Both the position numbers and the translations under genes were made by a program. The notes beneath the pieces are model-generated. The model made no database searches. It was not told the DNA's origin and saw only the letters and a program-made list of their open reading frames with translations. Shown piece after piece: positions 7,675 through 14,135 of a stretch of 16,186 bases of DNA (position 1 is its first letter; every line of letters begins with the position of its first letter). This stretch comes from Bacillota bacterium (GTDB lineage: Bacteria; Bacillota; Clostridia; Oscillospirales; Ruminococcaceae): positions 1 through 16,186 of the forward strand of contig JAEZQD010000047.1 in assembly GCA_023413185.1 (NCBI GenBank). The letters are read 5' to 3'.

Positions 7675-8879
7675 AAGAGCAAATGCGGGAGATACTGAAG
7701 GAATACAATGTCAAGACAACAGACGACATCAGTCGTGCACTGAAGGATATGTTTGGCGGACTGCTTCAGGAGGCACTGGAGGCGGAGCTAGATACAGAGC
7801 TGGGCTATGCAAAGAACAGCCAAAAACCTGATGGTACAGACAACAGGAGAAACGGACACACAAAGAAAAGCGTTCGCTCAGAGCACGGAGAAATTGAGTT
7901 ATCTGTCCCCCGGGACAGGACAGGCGAGTTTGAACCACTAATTGTAAAGAAGCATCAAAAAGAGGTAACCGGGATTGAAGAACAAATTCTTGCTCTGTAC
8001 GCTAAGGGTGTCACAGTGCGGGATATTCAGAATCACCTCAACCAGCTCTATGGCATTGAGGTGTCACCGACGCTGATTTCTAATGTGACAAACCGCATTA
8101 TGCCTCTAATTAAGGAATGGCAGTCTCGCCCGCTGCAGAAAACATATGCAGTAGTGTTTCTTGATGCGATACATTACAAGGTCAAGCAGGAGGGGCATAT
8201 CGTCAATAAAGCGGTCTATATGGTCATTGGCATTGATATGGATGGCTGTAAGGATGTTCTGGGCATGTATATCGGAGAACACGAGACCTCTAAGTTCTGG
8301 CTAACAGTGCTCAATGAATTGAAAAACCGAGGGGTTGAGGATATCCTCATTTGCTGTGTGGACAACCTAACTGGCTTTTCAGAGGCGATCCTTGCTTGTT
8401 TCCCTCAAACCGAGATTCAGAAGTGTGTTGTCCACCAAATCCGCAATTCTTTGAGGTATGTATCATACAAGGACGTAAAGAAACTGCTTGCCGGATTAAA
8501 GCCCATTTACACCGCACCCAGCGAGAATGCAGCACTTCTTGCCCTTGAAGAATTTGAACATATCTGGGGCGCCCAATATCCTCTTGTCGTTCAGTCCTGG
8601 CGGCGTAACTGGGGCGAAATTGCGACATTCTTTAAGTATCCTCCCGAAATCCGCAAGCTCATTTATACAACCAATATGATTGAAAGCTACCATCGACAAC
8701 TTCGGAAAGTAACAAAGGGCAAGGCTGTCTTTCCTACCGACGAAGCTTTGTTGAAAATGCTTTATCTGGTGACACAGGACGTTATGTTAAAATGGACAGG
8801 GAGAATTCATAATTGGGGGCAGATTTTACTCCAACTGAGTGTTTTCTTCCCTGATAGGGTCAACTCTTTCCTCAGATAG
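7659..8879 (+). CDS. IS256-family transposase
   Basis: This is a Mutator-type (IS256) DDE transposase of 406 aa, normal for the family, with no interruption. The N-terminal part includes EALEAELDTELGYAKNSQ and RRNGHTKKSVRSEHGEIELS with PRDRTGEFEP, standard IS256 signatures. The catalytic core contains VVFLDAIHYKV (first D), CVDNLTGFSEAI (second D), VVHQIRNSLRYVSYKD and, after SWRRNWGEI, NMIESYHRQLRK (glutamate helix). Start ATG 7659 is preferred over GTG 7650 because AAAGGGTGAT precedes it at proper spacing. The stop codon is 28 bp from the right end. Confidence 0.95.
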   Translation: MGILTKEQMREILKEYNVKTTDDISRALKDMFGGLLQEALEAELDTELGYAKNSQKPDGTDNRRNGHTKKSVRSEHGEIELSVPRDRTGEFEPLIVKKHQKEVTGIEEQILALYAKGVTVRDIQNHLNQLYGIEVSPTLISNVTNRIMPLIKEWQSRPLQKTYAVVFLDAIHYKVKQEGHIVNKAVYMVIGIDMDGCKDVLGMYIGEHETSKFWLTVLNELKNRGVEDILICCVDNLTGFSEAILACFPQTEIQKCVVHQIRNSLRYVSYKDVKKLLAGLKPIYTAPSENAALLALEEFEHIWGAQYPLVVQSWRRNWGEIATFFKYPPEIRKLIYTTNMIESYHRQLRKVTKGKAVFPTDEALLKMLYLVTQDVMLKWTGRIHNWGQILLQLSVFFPDRVNSFLR

Positions 8880-8907
8880 GGAAAAGCACAAAACTATTTA
8901 CAGACCC

Positions 8908-8915
8908 CTCCGTCT
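8908..8915. repeat. Target site duplication of the IS256 element, right copy
   Basis: Second copy of CTCCGTCT, directly after the right IS256 end. On the minus strand it is part of the severed ISL3 transposase 5' fragment. Confidence 0.88.
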
Positions 8916-8986
8916 TGCTCCTCAACATTTTTTATAATTACCCCTTTTAATCCGAGCAGTTTTTCTGTAATATAAGTAGAGAGCAT
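8908..8986 (-). pseudogene. Severed 5' fragment of the ISL3 transposase gene
   Basis: From ATG 8986, with GGAGG (8995-8999) 8 nt upstream, the frame reads MLSTYITEKLLGLKGVI then IKNVEEQDG. The last bases are the IS256 target duplication. Joining 8908 to 7580 continues in frame as VTQITIALARKAHRCPCC of the transposase body. The LLGLKGV stretch is typical of ISL3 transposase N-termini. The native start and SD are therefore now about 1.3 kb from the rest of the gene. Confidence 0.88.
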
Positions 8987-9055
8987 ATTGTGTTCCTCCG
9001 ATGATGGTTTCTTAAGCAATTCCATTCTATCGGTTTTTCCACAAATATGCTCTCT
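8978..9055 (-). promoter_or_regulatory. Inverted repeat that can bury the ISL3 transposase start codon
   Basis: Arms AGAGAGCATATTGTG (8978-8992) and CACAAATATGCTCTCT (9040-9055) are complementary except for one bulged base. In a minus-strand RNA the downstream arm contains the transposase ATG (8986-8984), and the SD (8995-8999) sits at the base of the 47-nt loop. An RNA that reads in from outside would include both arms and hide the start codon. A promoter inside the loop could avoid this. Confidence 0.6.
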
Positions 9056-9111
9056 TTTTTTGCCCTTTTTGAGCTCTATTTGCTGCTTACCACAACTTTT
9101 ATTATAGAGCC

Positions 9112-9119
9112 TTTCTTCT
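9112..9119. repeat. Target site duplication of the ISL3 element, right copy
   Basis: TTTCTTCT directly after the right ISL3 end, identical to 6386-6393. Confidence 0.82.
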
Positions 9120-9120
9120 T

Positions 9121-9156
9121 AAGCTCTATTTGTTTCCCCAACATTCATTTTGAGCC
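9121..9156. repeat. ISL3-like end remnant outside the duplication
   Basis: Read on the minus strand from 9156 it begins GGCTCAAAATGAATGTTGGGG and contains AAATAGAGCT. This resembles the genuine right end at 9071-9111 (GGCTC, then GTTGTGG, then AAATAGAGCTC). The 11-bp AGCTCTATTTG is identical in both. It is probably the remains of an older related element. The matching left end is not visible in the window. Confidence 0.45.
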
Positions 9157-9440
9157 GTAATTTGTTAAGTGATATGTTTTACACTAATCATCCATATCTT
9201 AGCCGCGGTACAGCGTTCTTCTGTAAAGCGATTCGCTGTACCCCTCCTTTCCAAAAATCATGCCCATTGCCGTCTTAGCTCTTCTCTTCCAAACGTCCCT
9301 GACTTAAGATAAAATCCAAAGTTTGTGACACATGGGTTTTGCTGCGGATGTTTCATTCGCACCGGTATCAGAGAATGGTATTACCCGGCTTTCTCGCCTC
9401 GACGAAACGGGTCGGCACCAATCCCCTACTTCAATACCTG
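9157..9440. other. Non-coding or decayed stretch between the ISs and luxS
   Basis: I see no gene I can name here. It holds a 9-bp perfect inverted repeat GGTACAGCG (9207-9215) and CGCTGTACC (9234-9242) and several GC-rich complementary segments around 9360-9430. There is also a 22-codon minus-strand reading frame (9199-9267, MGMIFGKEGYSESLYRRTLY then RG) without a good SD. No terminator with a T-run follows luxS. It may be decayed coding sequence. Confidence 0.4.
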
Positions 9441-9851
9441 TTATGCATACTCCTTCGCCGAAAACAGGGAATGGTCCTTATAGTTTCCGCATTCCTTTGC
9501 CGTTGCTTCAGGGACGTCCGCCTGCTCAAGTATTCTTTGCAGCGCATTCTTCAAAGCGCTTACAATCACGCTTACGGGGTGTTCGTTCCATACCGCAAGA
9601 TAAAACCCGGTGCGGCACCCCATCGGCGAAATGTCAATCAGCCCATTTATCTTCTCACGCAAAAAAATGGAGAGAAAATACTCTAGCGTGTGCAGAGCGG
9701 CAGTAGAAATTGCGTCCGCATTCGGTTGAATAAAGCGCAGGTCAAATTTTTGAACAACTGCATCCTGTCCGTTACGCTCTATGCCTGCAACACGGACAAA
9801 CGGCGCCTTTACAATGGTGTGATCCAGTTCAAAGCTTTCTAACTTAGTCAT
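9441..9851 (-). CDS. luxS: S-ribosylhomocysteine lyase LuxS, degenerate zinc site
   Basis: LuxS cleaves S-ribosylhomocysteine to homocysteine and DPD, the autoinducer-2 precursor, using a metal held by two His and one Cys. The frame is 136 aa (family about 150-160). The N-terminus TKLESFELDH aligns without gaps to known LuxS, supporting ATG 9851 over ATG 9866; neither has a good SD. Conserved parts include DLRF, ALHTLE, DISPMGCRTGFYL (Cys79) and ATAKECGNYKDHSLFSAKEY (Cys121 ligand). Oddities: HxxEH reads HTLEY, so the second His ligand (position 58) is Tyr; the usual RFC is RFI; and the C-terminus stops about 10-20 residues early. It lies between an IS cluster and a pseudogene. It is surely LuxS by descent, but activity is doubtful. 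Confidence 0.88.
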   Translation of the reverse strand: MTKLESFELDHTIVKAPFVRVAGIERNGQDAVVQKFDLRFIQPNADAISTAALHTLEYFLSIFLREKINGLIDISPMGCRTGFYLAVWNEHPVSVIVSALKNALQRILEQADVPEATAKECGNYKDHSLFSAKEYA

Positions 9852-9866
9852 AAGTACCGTACCCAT

Positions 9867-10181
9867 TCTTCTTTTCTATTCTCTTTTCTGTGGACGGTTC
9901 GTTCTTGTGTTACCAAATAAATAAACAGCCGTGATACTTCTAATCCCGACTGCCTTAAAAAAGCATTCTCAAGAATAGACCTATCCGCTAAAAGTTTGAC
10001 TTTTACACATAGCACAACAAGGCATACACAAGGCGTGCATACCCATAGCTGAACATGGTATGTCCAACATGTTGCTCTTCTTTCTAACCAATCGGTCATT
10101 CAAAGTGTATTAAACATATATTCATAATAATAATAAAGCAATAATTCAGATAAAATACTCTATGGTTTTCACCGGCGTCTT
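9867..10181. other. Gap upstream of luxS with a weak promoter-like pair
   Basis: No supported gene. An 83-codon minus-strand frame (9848-10099) overlaps the luxS start but has unusual composition and no family signature. An AT-rich tract at 10110-10160 includes, on the minus strand, TTGCTT (10141-10136), 17 bp and TATGTT (10118-10113), a weak candidate promoter for luxS with a leader over 200 nt long. Confidence 0.35.
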
Positions 10182-10763
10182 TTACGACTTGCGGTTAAAC
10201 AAGATAATCGCTTCCCGCCCATCCCTTTTCCCTAGTGCATACGGGGTTTTATCCGCGCCGTTCAACATACCATATGCTACCCGTCGGTTTGCGTTGTACG
10301 GCAAATGTGTTATAAGCTGCAGACCCTCATGTGCAAAGGGCTTTTTCTGTAGTACGGGTCAAACAGATAATCATCGTTCTCATCGGCACCGGTCAGCAAG
10401 ACATATGCCAGCAGTCGCATCTCGCCCAAACGACAACGGCACTGCCCTGCTGCTGCGCGGCAACAATCCTGCTATTCTGCCCGATAAACACATCTCTGCC
10501 CGTAAAAAATCACACATAATCGGGAATTTCTTGACCTTGCCAAACTGATTGAGCCAATCACTTAAAAACATCATTGCCGTTCGGGAGGTTCCGTTCTTCC
10601 CAAACTCACCCTTAACATTGTAGGAATCCAGGCAATACAACATAATATGCTTGATGATGTCGGGTGGGATCTCCTCCCTCCGAAACAAAAAGCTCATTGC
10701 GTTCATTAGAGTAGTGGGGCCGCAGTCAAACTCGGTGATTTGATAGTTCAGTGGATTTTTCAT
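10182..10763 (-). pseudogene. C39-like peptidase family protein, broken by three frameshifts
   Basis: The start ATG 10763 has GAAGGA upstream and reads MKNPLNYQITEFDCGPTTL, the cysteine-containing opening of a papain-like C39-related family seen in Clostridia. The frame runs well to about 10495 (KKFPIMCDFLRAE), then breaks. The product continues in a second frame (VFIGQNSRIVAAQQQGSAVV), a third from about 10400 (VLLTGADENDDYLFDPYYRK) and a fourth after about 10347 (PFAHEGLQLITHLPYNANRR, then the tail YALGKRDGREAIILFNRKS and stop at 10182). Each break is explained by one missing base. Mended length is about 195 aa, normal for the family. The expected His lies in the CWH context just before the second break. 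Confidence 0.8.
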
Positions 10764-10774
10764 AACTTCCTTCA

Positions 10775-10880
10775 TTAAACCTCGCTTGTCATAAGGGTTT
10801 TTGTCAGCTCTGCAATCTTTACCAACTCGTCCACAGTGGTATATTCCTCGCAGGAATAGAAATACCTGAGTGCGTTTTTT
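10775..10880 (-). pseudogene. C-terminal gene remnant, possibly a class V aminotransferase/cysteine desulfurase tail
   Basis: A 34-codon frame ends in TAA at 10777-10775 and reads NALRYFYSCEEYTTVDELVK followed by IAELTKTLMTSEV. The pattern LR-x-F-x-S-x-YTT-x-DELV resembles the last helix region of cysteine desulfurase-type PLP enzymes. No upstream coding sequence remains: a stop lies at 10883 and the pflA terminator at 10893. Its stop overlaps an in-frame ATG (10775) of the C39-like pseudogene, as if the two were once coupled. Assignment is tentative. Confidence 0.3.
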
Positions 10881-10892
10881 CAGTATTTCACA

Positions 10893-10931
10893 AAAAACAA
10901 GCACCACTGCTTTTGCAATGGCGCTTGTTTA
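10893..10931 (-). terminator. Rho-independent terminator of pflBA
   Basis: Read on the minus strand, a 16-bp stem (10931-10916 with 10911-10896, two G-U pairs) closes an AAAA loop and is followed by a T-run. It begins right after the pflA stop codon. Confidence 0.9.
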
Positions 10932-11660
10932 TTATACGGTAAGCCCGTAGCTTTTCAAAATGTGTTTTATCGCCTCAACTCGCTCGGGTTCTGGGGGCAA
11001 GGTTTCCGTGAGGGTATACTCTAGTTTTAGCTCCTCCCACTTAAACTCTCCCATCTTGTGAAATGGCAAAAGTTCAACCTTTTTCACGCTACGAAGCGGA
11101 GCAAGCAACTGCCCCATCCGATGCGCCTGCTCGGTGTCGAGCGTCCAACCCGGCAGCAAAACATGGCGTATCCAAACGGGTTTGTTTGTCTCTTCGCAGT
11201 AGCGCAAAAGCTCCAGCGCATTTTCGTTGCCCATACCGCTTAGCTTACTTGAAAGCAGCGTATCAACCGCCTTGATGTCCAGCAGCACTAAGTCGGCTTC
11301 GTCAACCGCCCCTGCACATACAGAAACAGGGATGCAACCTGAGGTATCAATCGCGGTATGAAGCCCTTCCTTGCGGCAGGCTAGAAGCAGTTGCTTTGCA
11401 AACTCATACTGAAGTAAAGGTTCCCCGCCCGAGAGTGTTACCCCGCCGTTTTTAATAAAGCTTTTATAACGAACAATCTCGGCAAGCAGTTCTCCAATGG
11501 TTATCTCTCTGCCGCTATTTGCATCCCAGGAATCGGGGTTATGACAATACAGACAACGAAGCGGGCAGCCCTGAAAGAATACAACAAACCGAACACCAGG
11601 ACCGTCAACCGCGCCAAAGGTCTCAACCGAATGGATGCGTCCTTTTAACTCTAATTGCAT
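10932..11660 (-). CDS. pflA: Pyruvate formate-lyase activating enzyme (radical SAM)
   Basis: This radical SAM enzyme uses a 4Fe-4S cluster and S-adenosylmethionine to place the glycyl radical on PflB. The product is 242 aa, normal for the family. N-terminal HSVETFGAVDGPGVRFVVF is the activase signature; the cluster cysteines are Cys32, Cys36 and Cys39 in GCPLRCLYCHNPD. GGVTLSGGEPLLQ is the SAM-binding GGE motif and LLDIKA lies downstream. ATG 11660 is chosen for its SD (AGGAAGGGG); the open frame runs to a TTG at 11684 that overlaps the pflB stop. It lies 20 bp after pflB, so it is cotranscribed. Confidence 0.96.
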   Translation of the reverse strand: MQLELKGRIHSVETFGAVDGPGVRFVVFFQGCPLRCLYCHNPDSWDANSGREITIGELLAEIVRYKSFIKNGGVTLSGGEPLLQYEFAKQLLLACRKEGLHTAIDTSGCIPVSVCAGAVDEADLVLLDIKAVDTLLSSKLSGMGNENALELLRYCEETNKPVWIRHVLLPGWTLDTEQAHRMGQLLAPLRSVKKVELLPFHKMGEFKWEELKLEYTLTETLPPEPERVEAIKHILKSYGLTV

Positions 11661-11680
11661 AAAATCCCCTTCCTTAAGCG

Positions 11681-13900
11681 TCAAAAACGGGTGTGGAATG
11701 TGCGGTTAATCACATCAAGCTGCTGCTCGCGGGTAAGCTTAATAAAGTTTACGGCATAGCCTGACACGCGAATTGTGAGCTGCGGGTACAGCTCGGGATG
11801 CTCCATGGCATCGAGCAGTATCTCGCGGTTTATGATGTTAACGTTAATATGATGTCCGCCCTCGGCAAAATACCCATCCATGAGCGACACAAGGTTTGTT
11901 GCCGCCTGGTCCGTATCCTTACCGAGCGCCGCGGGGACTATCGAGAACGTATAAGAGATCCCGTCCTTGGAATAGCTATACGGCAATGACGCAACCGACA
12001 TCATGGAGGCGACGCATCCGTTTATGTCTCGTCCGTGCATGGGGTTTGCACCGGGGGCAAACGGCTCGCCCGCCTTGCGTCCATCGGGAGTTGCGCCCGT
12101 CTTTTTTCCATACACCACGTTGGAGGTAATGGTGAGTATGCTCATAGTGGGGATGGAGTGACGATAGGTGCGATGCTTGGCAAGCTTACTCATAAAATGC
12201 TCCGTTACCTGACGGGCAAGCTCGTTGGCGCGGGGGTCGTTGTTGCCAAACGTGGGGAAATCGCCTTCAATCTCAAAATCCACCGTCAAACCCTGTTCGT
12301 TGCGAATGGGGTGCACTTTTGCGTATTTAATGGCGCTCAACGAGTCAACTACAACCGATAGTCCCGCAAGCCCGCAGGCAGAGGTGCGGATAATCTCCTC
12401 GTCATGCAGTGCCATCTGAATGCGCTCGTAGCAGTACTTGTCGTGCATGTAATGAATAATGTTGAGTGTGTTGATGTACAAGCGCGACAGCCAGCGGCAG
12501 ACTGCGTCGTACTTGCGCCATACCTCATCAAAGTCAAGCGTTTCATCCGATACAATCGGCGCCATCTCGGGACCAACCTGTGCGCCGCTCTTTTCATCGC
12601 GTCCGCCGTTAAGGGCATACAGCAACGCCTTAGCTAGGTTTGCGCGTGCGCCGAAGAACTGCATCATCTTGCCAATCTTCATAGCGGATACGCAGCACGC
12701 AATGCCGTAATCGTCGCCGAACTCCGGGCGCATGATATCATCGTTTTCGTACTGAATCGAAGAGGTTTCCATCGAGATGCGAGCGCAATACGTTTTAAAG
12801 TGCTCGGGCAGGCGCACGCTCCACAACACCGTCATATTCGGCTCGGGCGCCGCGCCCAGATTCACAAGGGTGTGAAGAAAACGGTAGCTTGTTTTGGTCA
12901 CCATATGTCTGCCGTCCGCGCACATACCGCCAATCGCCTCGGTTACCCATGTGGGGTCGCCCGAAAACAGCTCATCGTATGAAGGGGTACGCAAGAAGCG
13001 CACCATACGCAGCTTCATAACAAAATGGTCTATAAACTCCTGAATCTCCTGCTCGGTATACCTGCCCCCGGCAAGATCGCGCTGGGCATAGATGTCAAGG
13101 AAGGTTGACACACGACCAAGCGACATCGCCGCGCCGTTTTGCTCCTTGATTGCGGCAAGGTAGCCGAAGTAAAGCCACTGAACCGCCTCTTTGGTGTCTT
13201 GTGCCGGTTTTGAGATGTCAATGCCGTAGCTTGCCGCCATCTCCTTTAGCTCTTCCAGCGCCCGAATCTGCTCGGAAATCTCCTCGCGCTGGCGAATGAC
13301 ATCCTCGTTGATAATGTCAAACACATAGTCCGCCTTTGCCTGCTTTTTCTGGGCGATAAGCGCATCAACGCCATACAGCGAAACACGGCGGTAGTCGCCG
13401 ATAATGCGTCCACGACCATAGGCATCCGGAAGCCCTGTAATAATTCCACTGCGGCGCGCCGCCTTCATATTGTCGGTATAGGCGTCAAACACACCGTCGT
13501 TGTGAGTTTTACGGTACTTAAACACATGATCGACCTCAAGGGGCATCTCACGCCCGTACGCCTCGAGCGAGGTGTGTACCATGCGTATGCCACCAAACGG
13601 CATAATGGCACGCTTAAGCGGCTCATCGGTCTGTAAGCCTACCACCTGCTCAAGCTCCTGGGCAATATACCCCGCCTTGTGGGATGTGATGGTAGAGATA
13701 TTGTGCTCGTCGATGTCAAGCACGCCGCCCGCCTTGCGCTCCTTCTCCATAATCGCCTTAACCTTATCCCAAAGCGCAATGGTTTTTGTGGTAGGAGCGG
13801 CAAGAAAGCTGTCGTCACCGTCGTAGGGCGTGTAGTTTCTAACAATGAAATCTCTCACGTCGATGTGCTCCTGCCACTTACCTTTAATAAACTCTGCCAT
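11681..13900 (-). CDS. pflB: Formate acetyltransferase (pyruvate formate-lyase)
   Basis: This cytoplasmic glycyl-radical enzyme converts pyruvate and CoA to acetyl-CoA and formate without oxygen. The product is 739 aa (family about 740-760). The catalytic pair is Cys402-Cys403 in YGIACCVSAMKIG and the radical site is Gly714 in RVSGYAVNF near the C-terminus. FGGIRMVHTSLEAYGR and RRSGIITGLPDAYGRGRIIG are further PFL hallmarks that separate it from glycerol dehydratase relatives. The SD is a modest GTAGGA before ATG 13900. With pflA it forms a two-gene operon from a promoter at about 13948-13976 to a terminator at 10893-10931. GC content is higher than in the decayed zone downstream. No formate transporter is adjacent. 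Confidence 0.97.
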   Translation of the reverse strand: MAEFIKGKWQEHIDVRDFIVRNYTPYDGDDSFLAAPTTKTIALWDKVKAIMEKERKAGGVLDIDEHNISTITSHKAGYIAQELEQVVGLQTDEPLKRAIMPFGGIRMVHTSLEAYGREMPLEVDHVFKYRKTHNDGVFDAYTDNMKAARRSGIITGLPDAYGRGRIIGDYRRVSLYGVDALIAQKKQAKADYVFDIINEDVIRQREEISEQIRALEELKEMAASYGIDISKPAQDTKEAVQWLYFGYLAAIKEQNGAAMSLGRVSTFLDIYAQRDLAGGRYTEQEIQEFIDHFVMKLRMVRFLRTPSYDELFSGDPTWVTEAIGGMCADGRHMVTKTSYRFLHTLVNLGAAPEPNMTVLWSVRLPEHFKTYCARISMETSSIQYENDDIMRPEFGDDYGIACCVSAMKIGKMMQFFGARANLAKALLYALNGGRDEKSGAQVGPEMAPIVSDETLDFDEVWRKYDAVCRWLSRLYINTLNIIHYMHDKYCYERIQMALHDEEIIRTSACGLAGLSVVVDSLSAIKYAKVHPIRNEQGLTVDFEIEGDFPTFGNNDPRANELARQVTEHFMSKLAKHRTYRHSIPTMSILTITSNVVYGKKTGATPDGRKAGEPFAPGANPMHGRDINGCVASMMSVASLPYSYSKDGISYTFSIVPAALGKDTDQAATNLVSLMDGYFAEGGHHINVNIINREILLDAMEHPELYPQLTIRVSGYAVNFIKLTREQQLDVINRTFHTRF

Positions 13901-13947
13901 GATGCATCCTACCCTTCGTAAATGTATATCATTTTAGTATGGTTTAT

Positions 13948-13976
13948 AGTATAAGCATACTCCATTTTTGCAGCAA
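13948..13976 (-). promoter_or_regulatory. Predicted pflBA promoter
   Basis: On the minus strand TTGCTG (13976-13971), a 17-bp spacer and TATACT (13953-13948). Predicted transcription start is near 13941, giving a leader of about 40 nt. Confidence 0.55.
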
Positions 13977-14001
13977 AATCAACTATATTTTGTGTTTTGC
14001 C

Positions 14002-14019
14002 TAACAATTGATATTGTTA
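14002..14019. promoter_or_regulatory. 18-bp palindrome upstream of the pflBA promoter
   Basis: TAACAAT-TGAT-ATTGTTA is a perfect 7-bp inverted repeat with a 4-bp centre. Its centre lies about 69 bp upstream of the predicted start, a usual activator position. The half-sites point outward compared with the Rex consensus, so no regulator is assigned. Confidence 0.4.
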
Positions 14020-14088
14020 CTAATAATAGCATCACCATGGTACGTTTTTTTAAACAGAGTTCCTTGCTTTGCATTTTAAAGCATTGGC

Positions 14089-14134
14089 AAAACGACCTTC
14101 TCGCCGACTGCAAGAACGGCGAGAAGGTCGTTTT
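14089..14134 (-). terminator. Terminator after the thioesterase gene, possibly bidirectional
   Basis: A perfect 18-bp stem (14089-14106 with 14117-14134) has a 10-nt loop, begins with AAAA and ends with TTTT. The T-runs are short on both strands, but the stem is very strong. It starts one base past the thioesterase stop codon and shields the pfl promoter. Confidence 0.8.
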
Positions 14135-14135
14135 A

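Larger units (their letters stand above)
7589..8907 (+). mobile_element. IS256-family insertion sequence, complete
   Basis: The element is 1319 bp. The left end is GGTAGTGTAAAATAAAATGT and the right end, read inward, is GGGTCTGTAAATAGTTTTGT. They share GG, TGTAAA and TGTGCTTTT in the same register, and TCTGAGGAA about 30 bp in. Perfect 8-bp duplications CTCCGTCT flank it (family: 8-9 bp). It carries one intact transposase and lies head-to-head with the ISL3 transposase it interrupts. Because its ends, duplications and gene are intact, it looks like the younger of the two insertions and may be active. Confidence 0.9.
6394..9111 (-). mobile_element. ISL3-family insertion sequence, interrupted by an IS256-family element
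   Basis: The left end reads GGCTCTCTGTCAATAGTTGT; the right end, read inward from 9111, is GGCTCTATAATAAAAGTTGT. Both share GGCTCT, an 8-nt variable block, then AGTTGTGG and a following AGCAG. Identical octamers TTTCTTCT flank the ends. Removing the inserted IS256 and one of its duplications (1327 bp) leaves a 1391-bp element, within the ISL3 size range. Its single transposase gene runs on the minus strand. The element landed just beyond the tRNA-Ser terminator and did not damage it. Confidence 0.85.

Noticed and set aside
6394..9111. A composite transposon carrying cargo
   Set aside because: The two IS elements are nested and of different families, with no cargo gene between matching copies.
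9121..9156. Taking 9156 as the true right end of the ISL3 element
   Set aside because: The end at 9111 matches the left end better and is followed by the exact duplication TTTCTTCT; no matching octamer supports 9156.
9360..9430. Possible riboswitch (GGGTAATACC block resembling part of a TPP element)
   Set aside because: The remaining conserved parts of TPP, cobalamin or SAM riboswitches are absent or out of order, and the site is downstream, not upstream, of luxS.
9332..9706. Plus-strand frames of 124 and 115 codons opposite luxS
   Set aside because: luxS on the minus strand explains the open frames.
9848..10099. 83-codon minus-strand frame overlapping the luxS start
   Set aside because: Odd composition, no recognisable domain and no good SD; it seems a chance frame.
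10162..10548. 128-codon plus-strand frame over the C39-like pseudogene
   Set aside because: The minus strand encodes a recognisable family in successive frames; the plus frame has no motif and no SD.
11798..13921. Many open frames on the plus strand across pflB and pflA
   Set aside because: They are antisense shadows of a high-GC coding region with a certain protein on the minus strand; none has an SD or a family signature.
14002..14019. Rex or FNR operator upstream of pflB
   Set aside because: Rex sites have TTGTTA before TAACAA and FNR sites TTGAT then ATCAA; here the half-site order does not match either.
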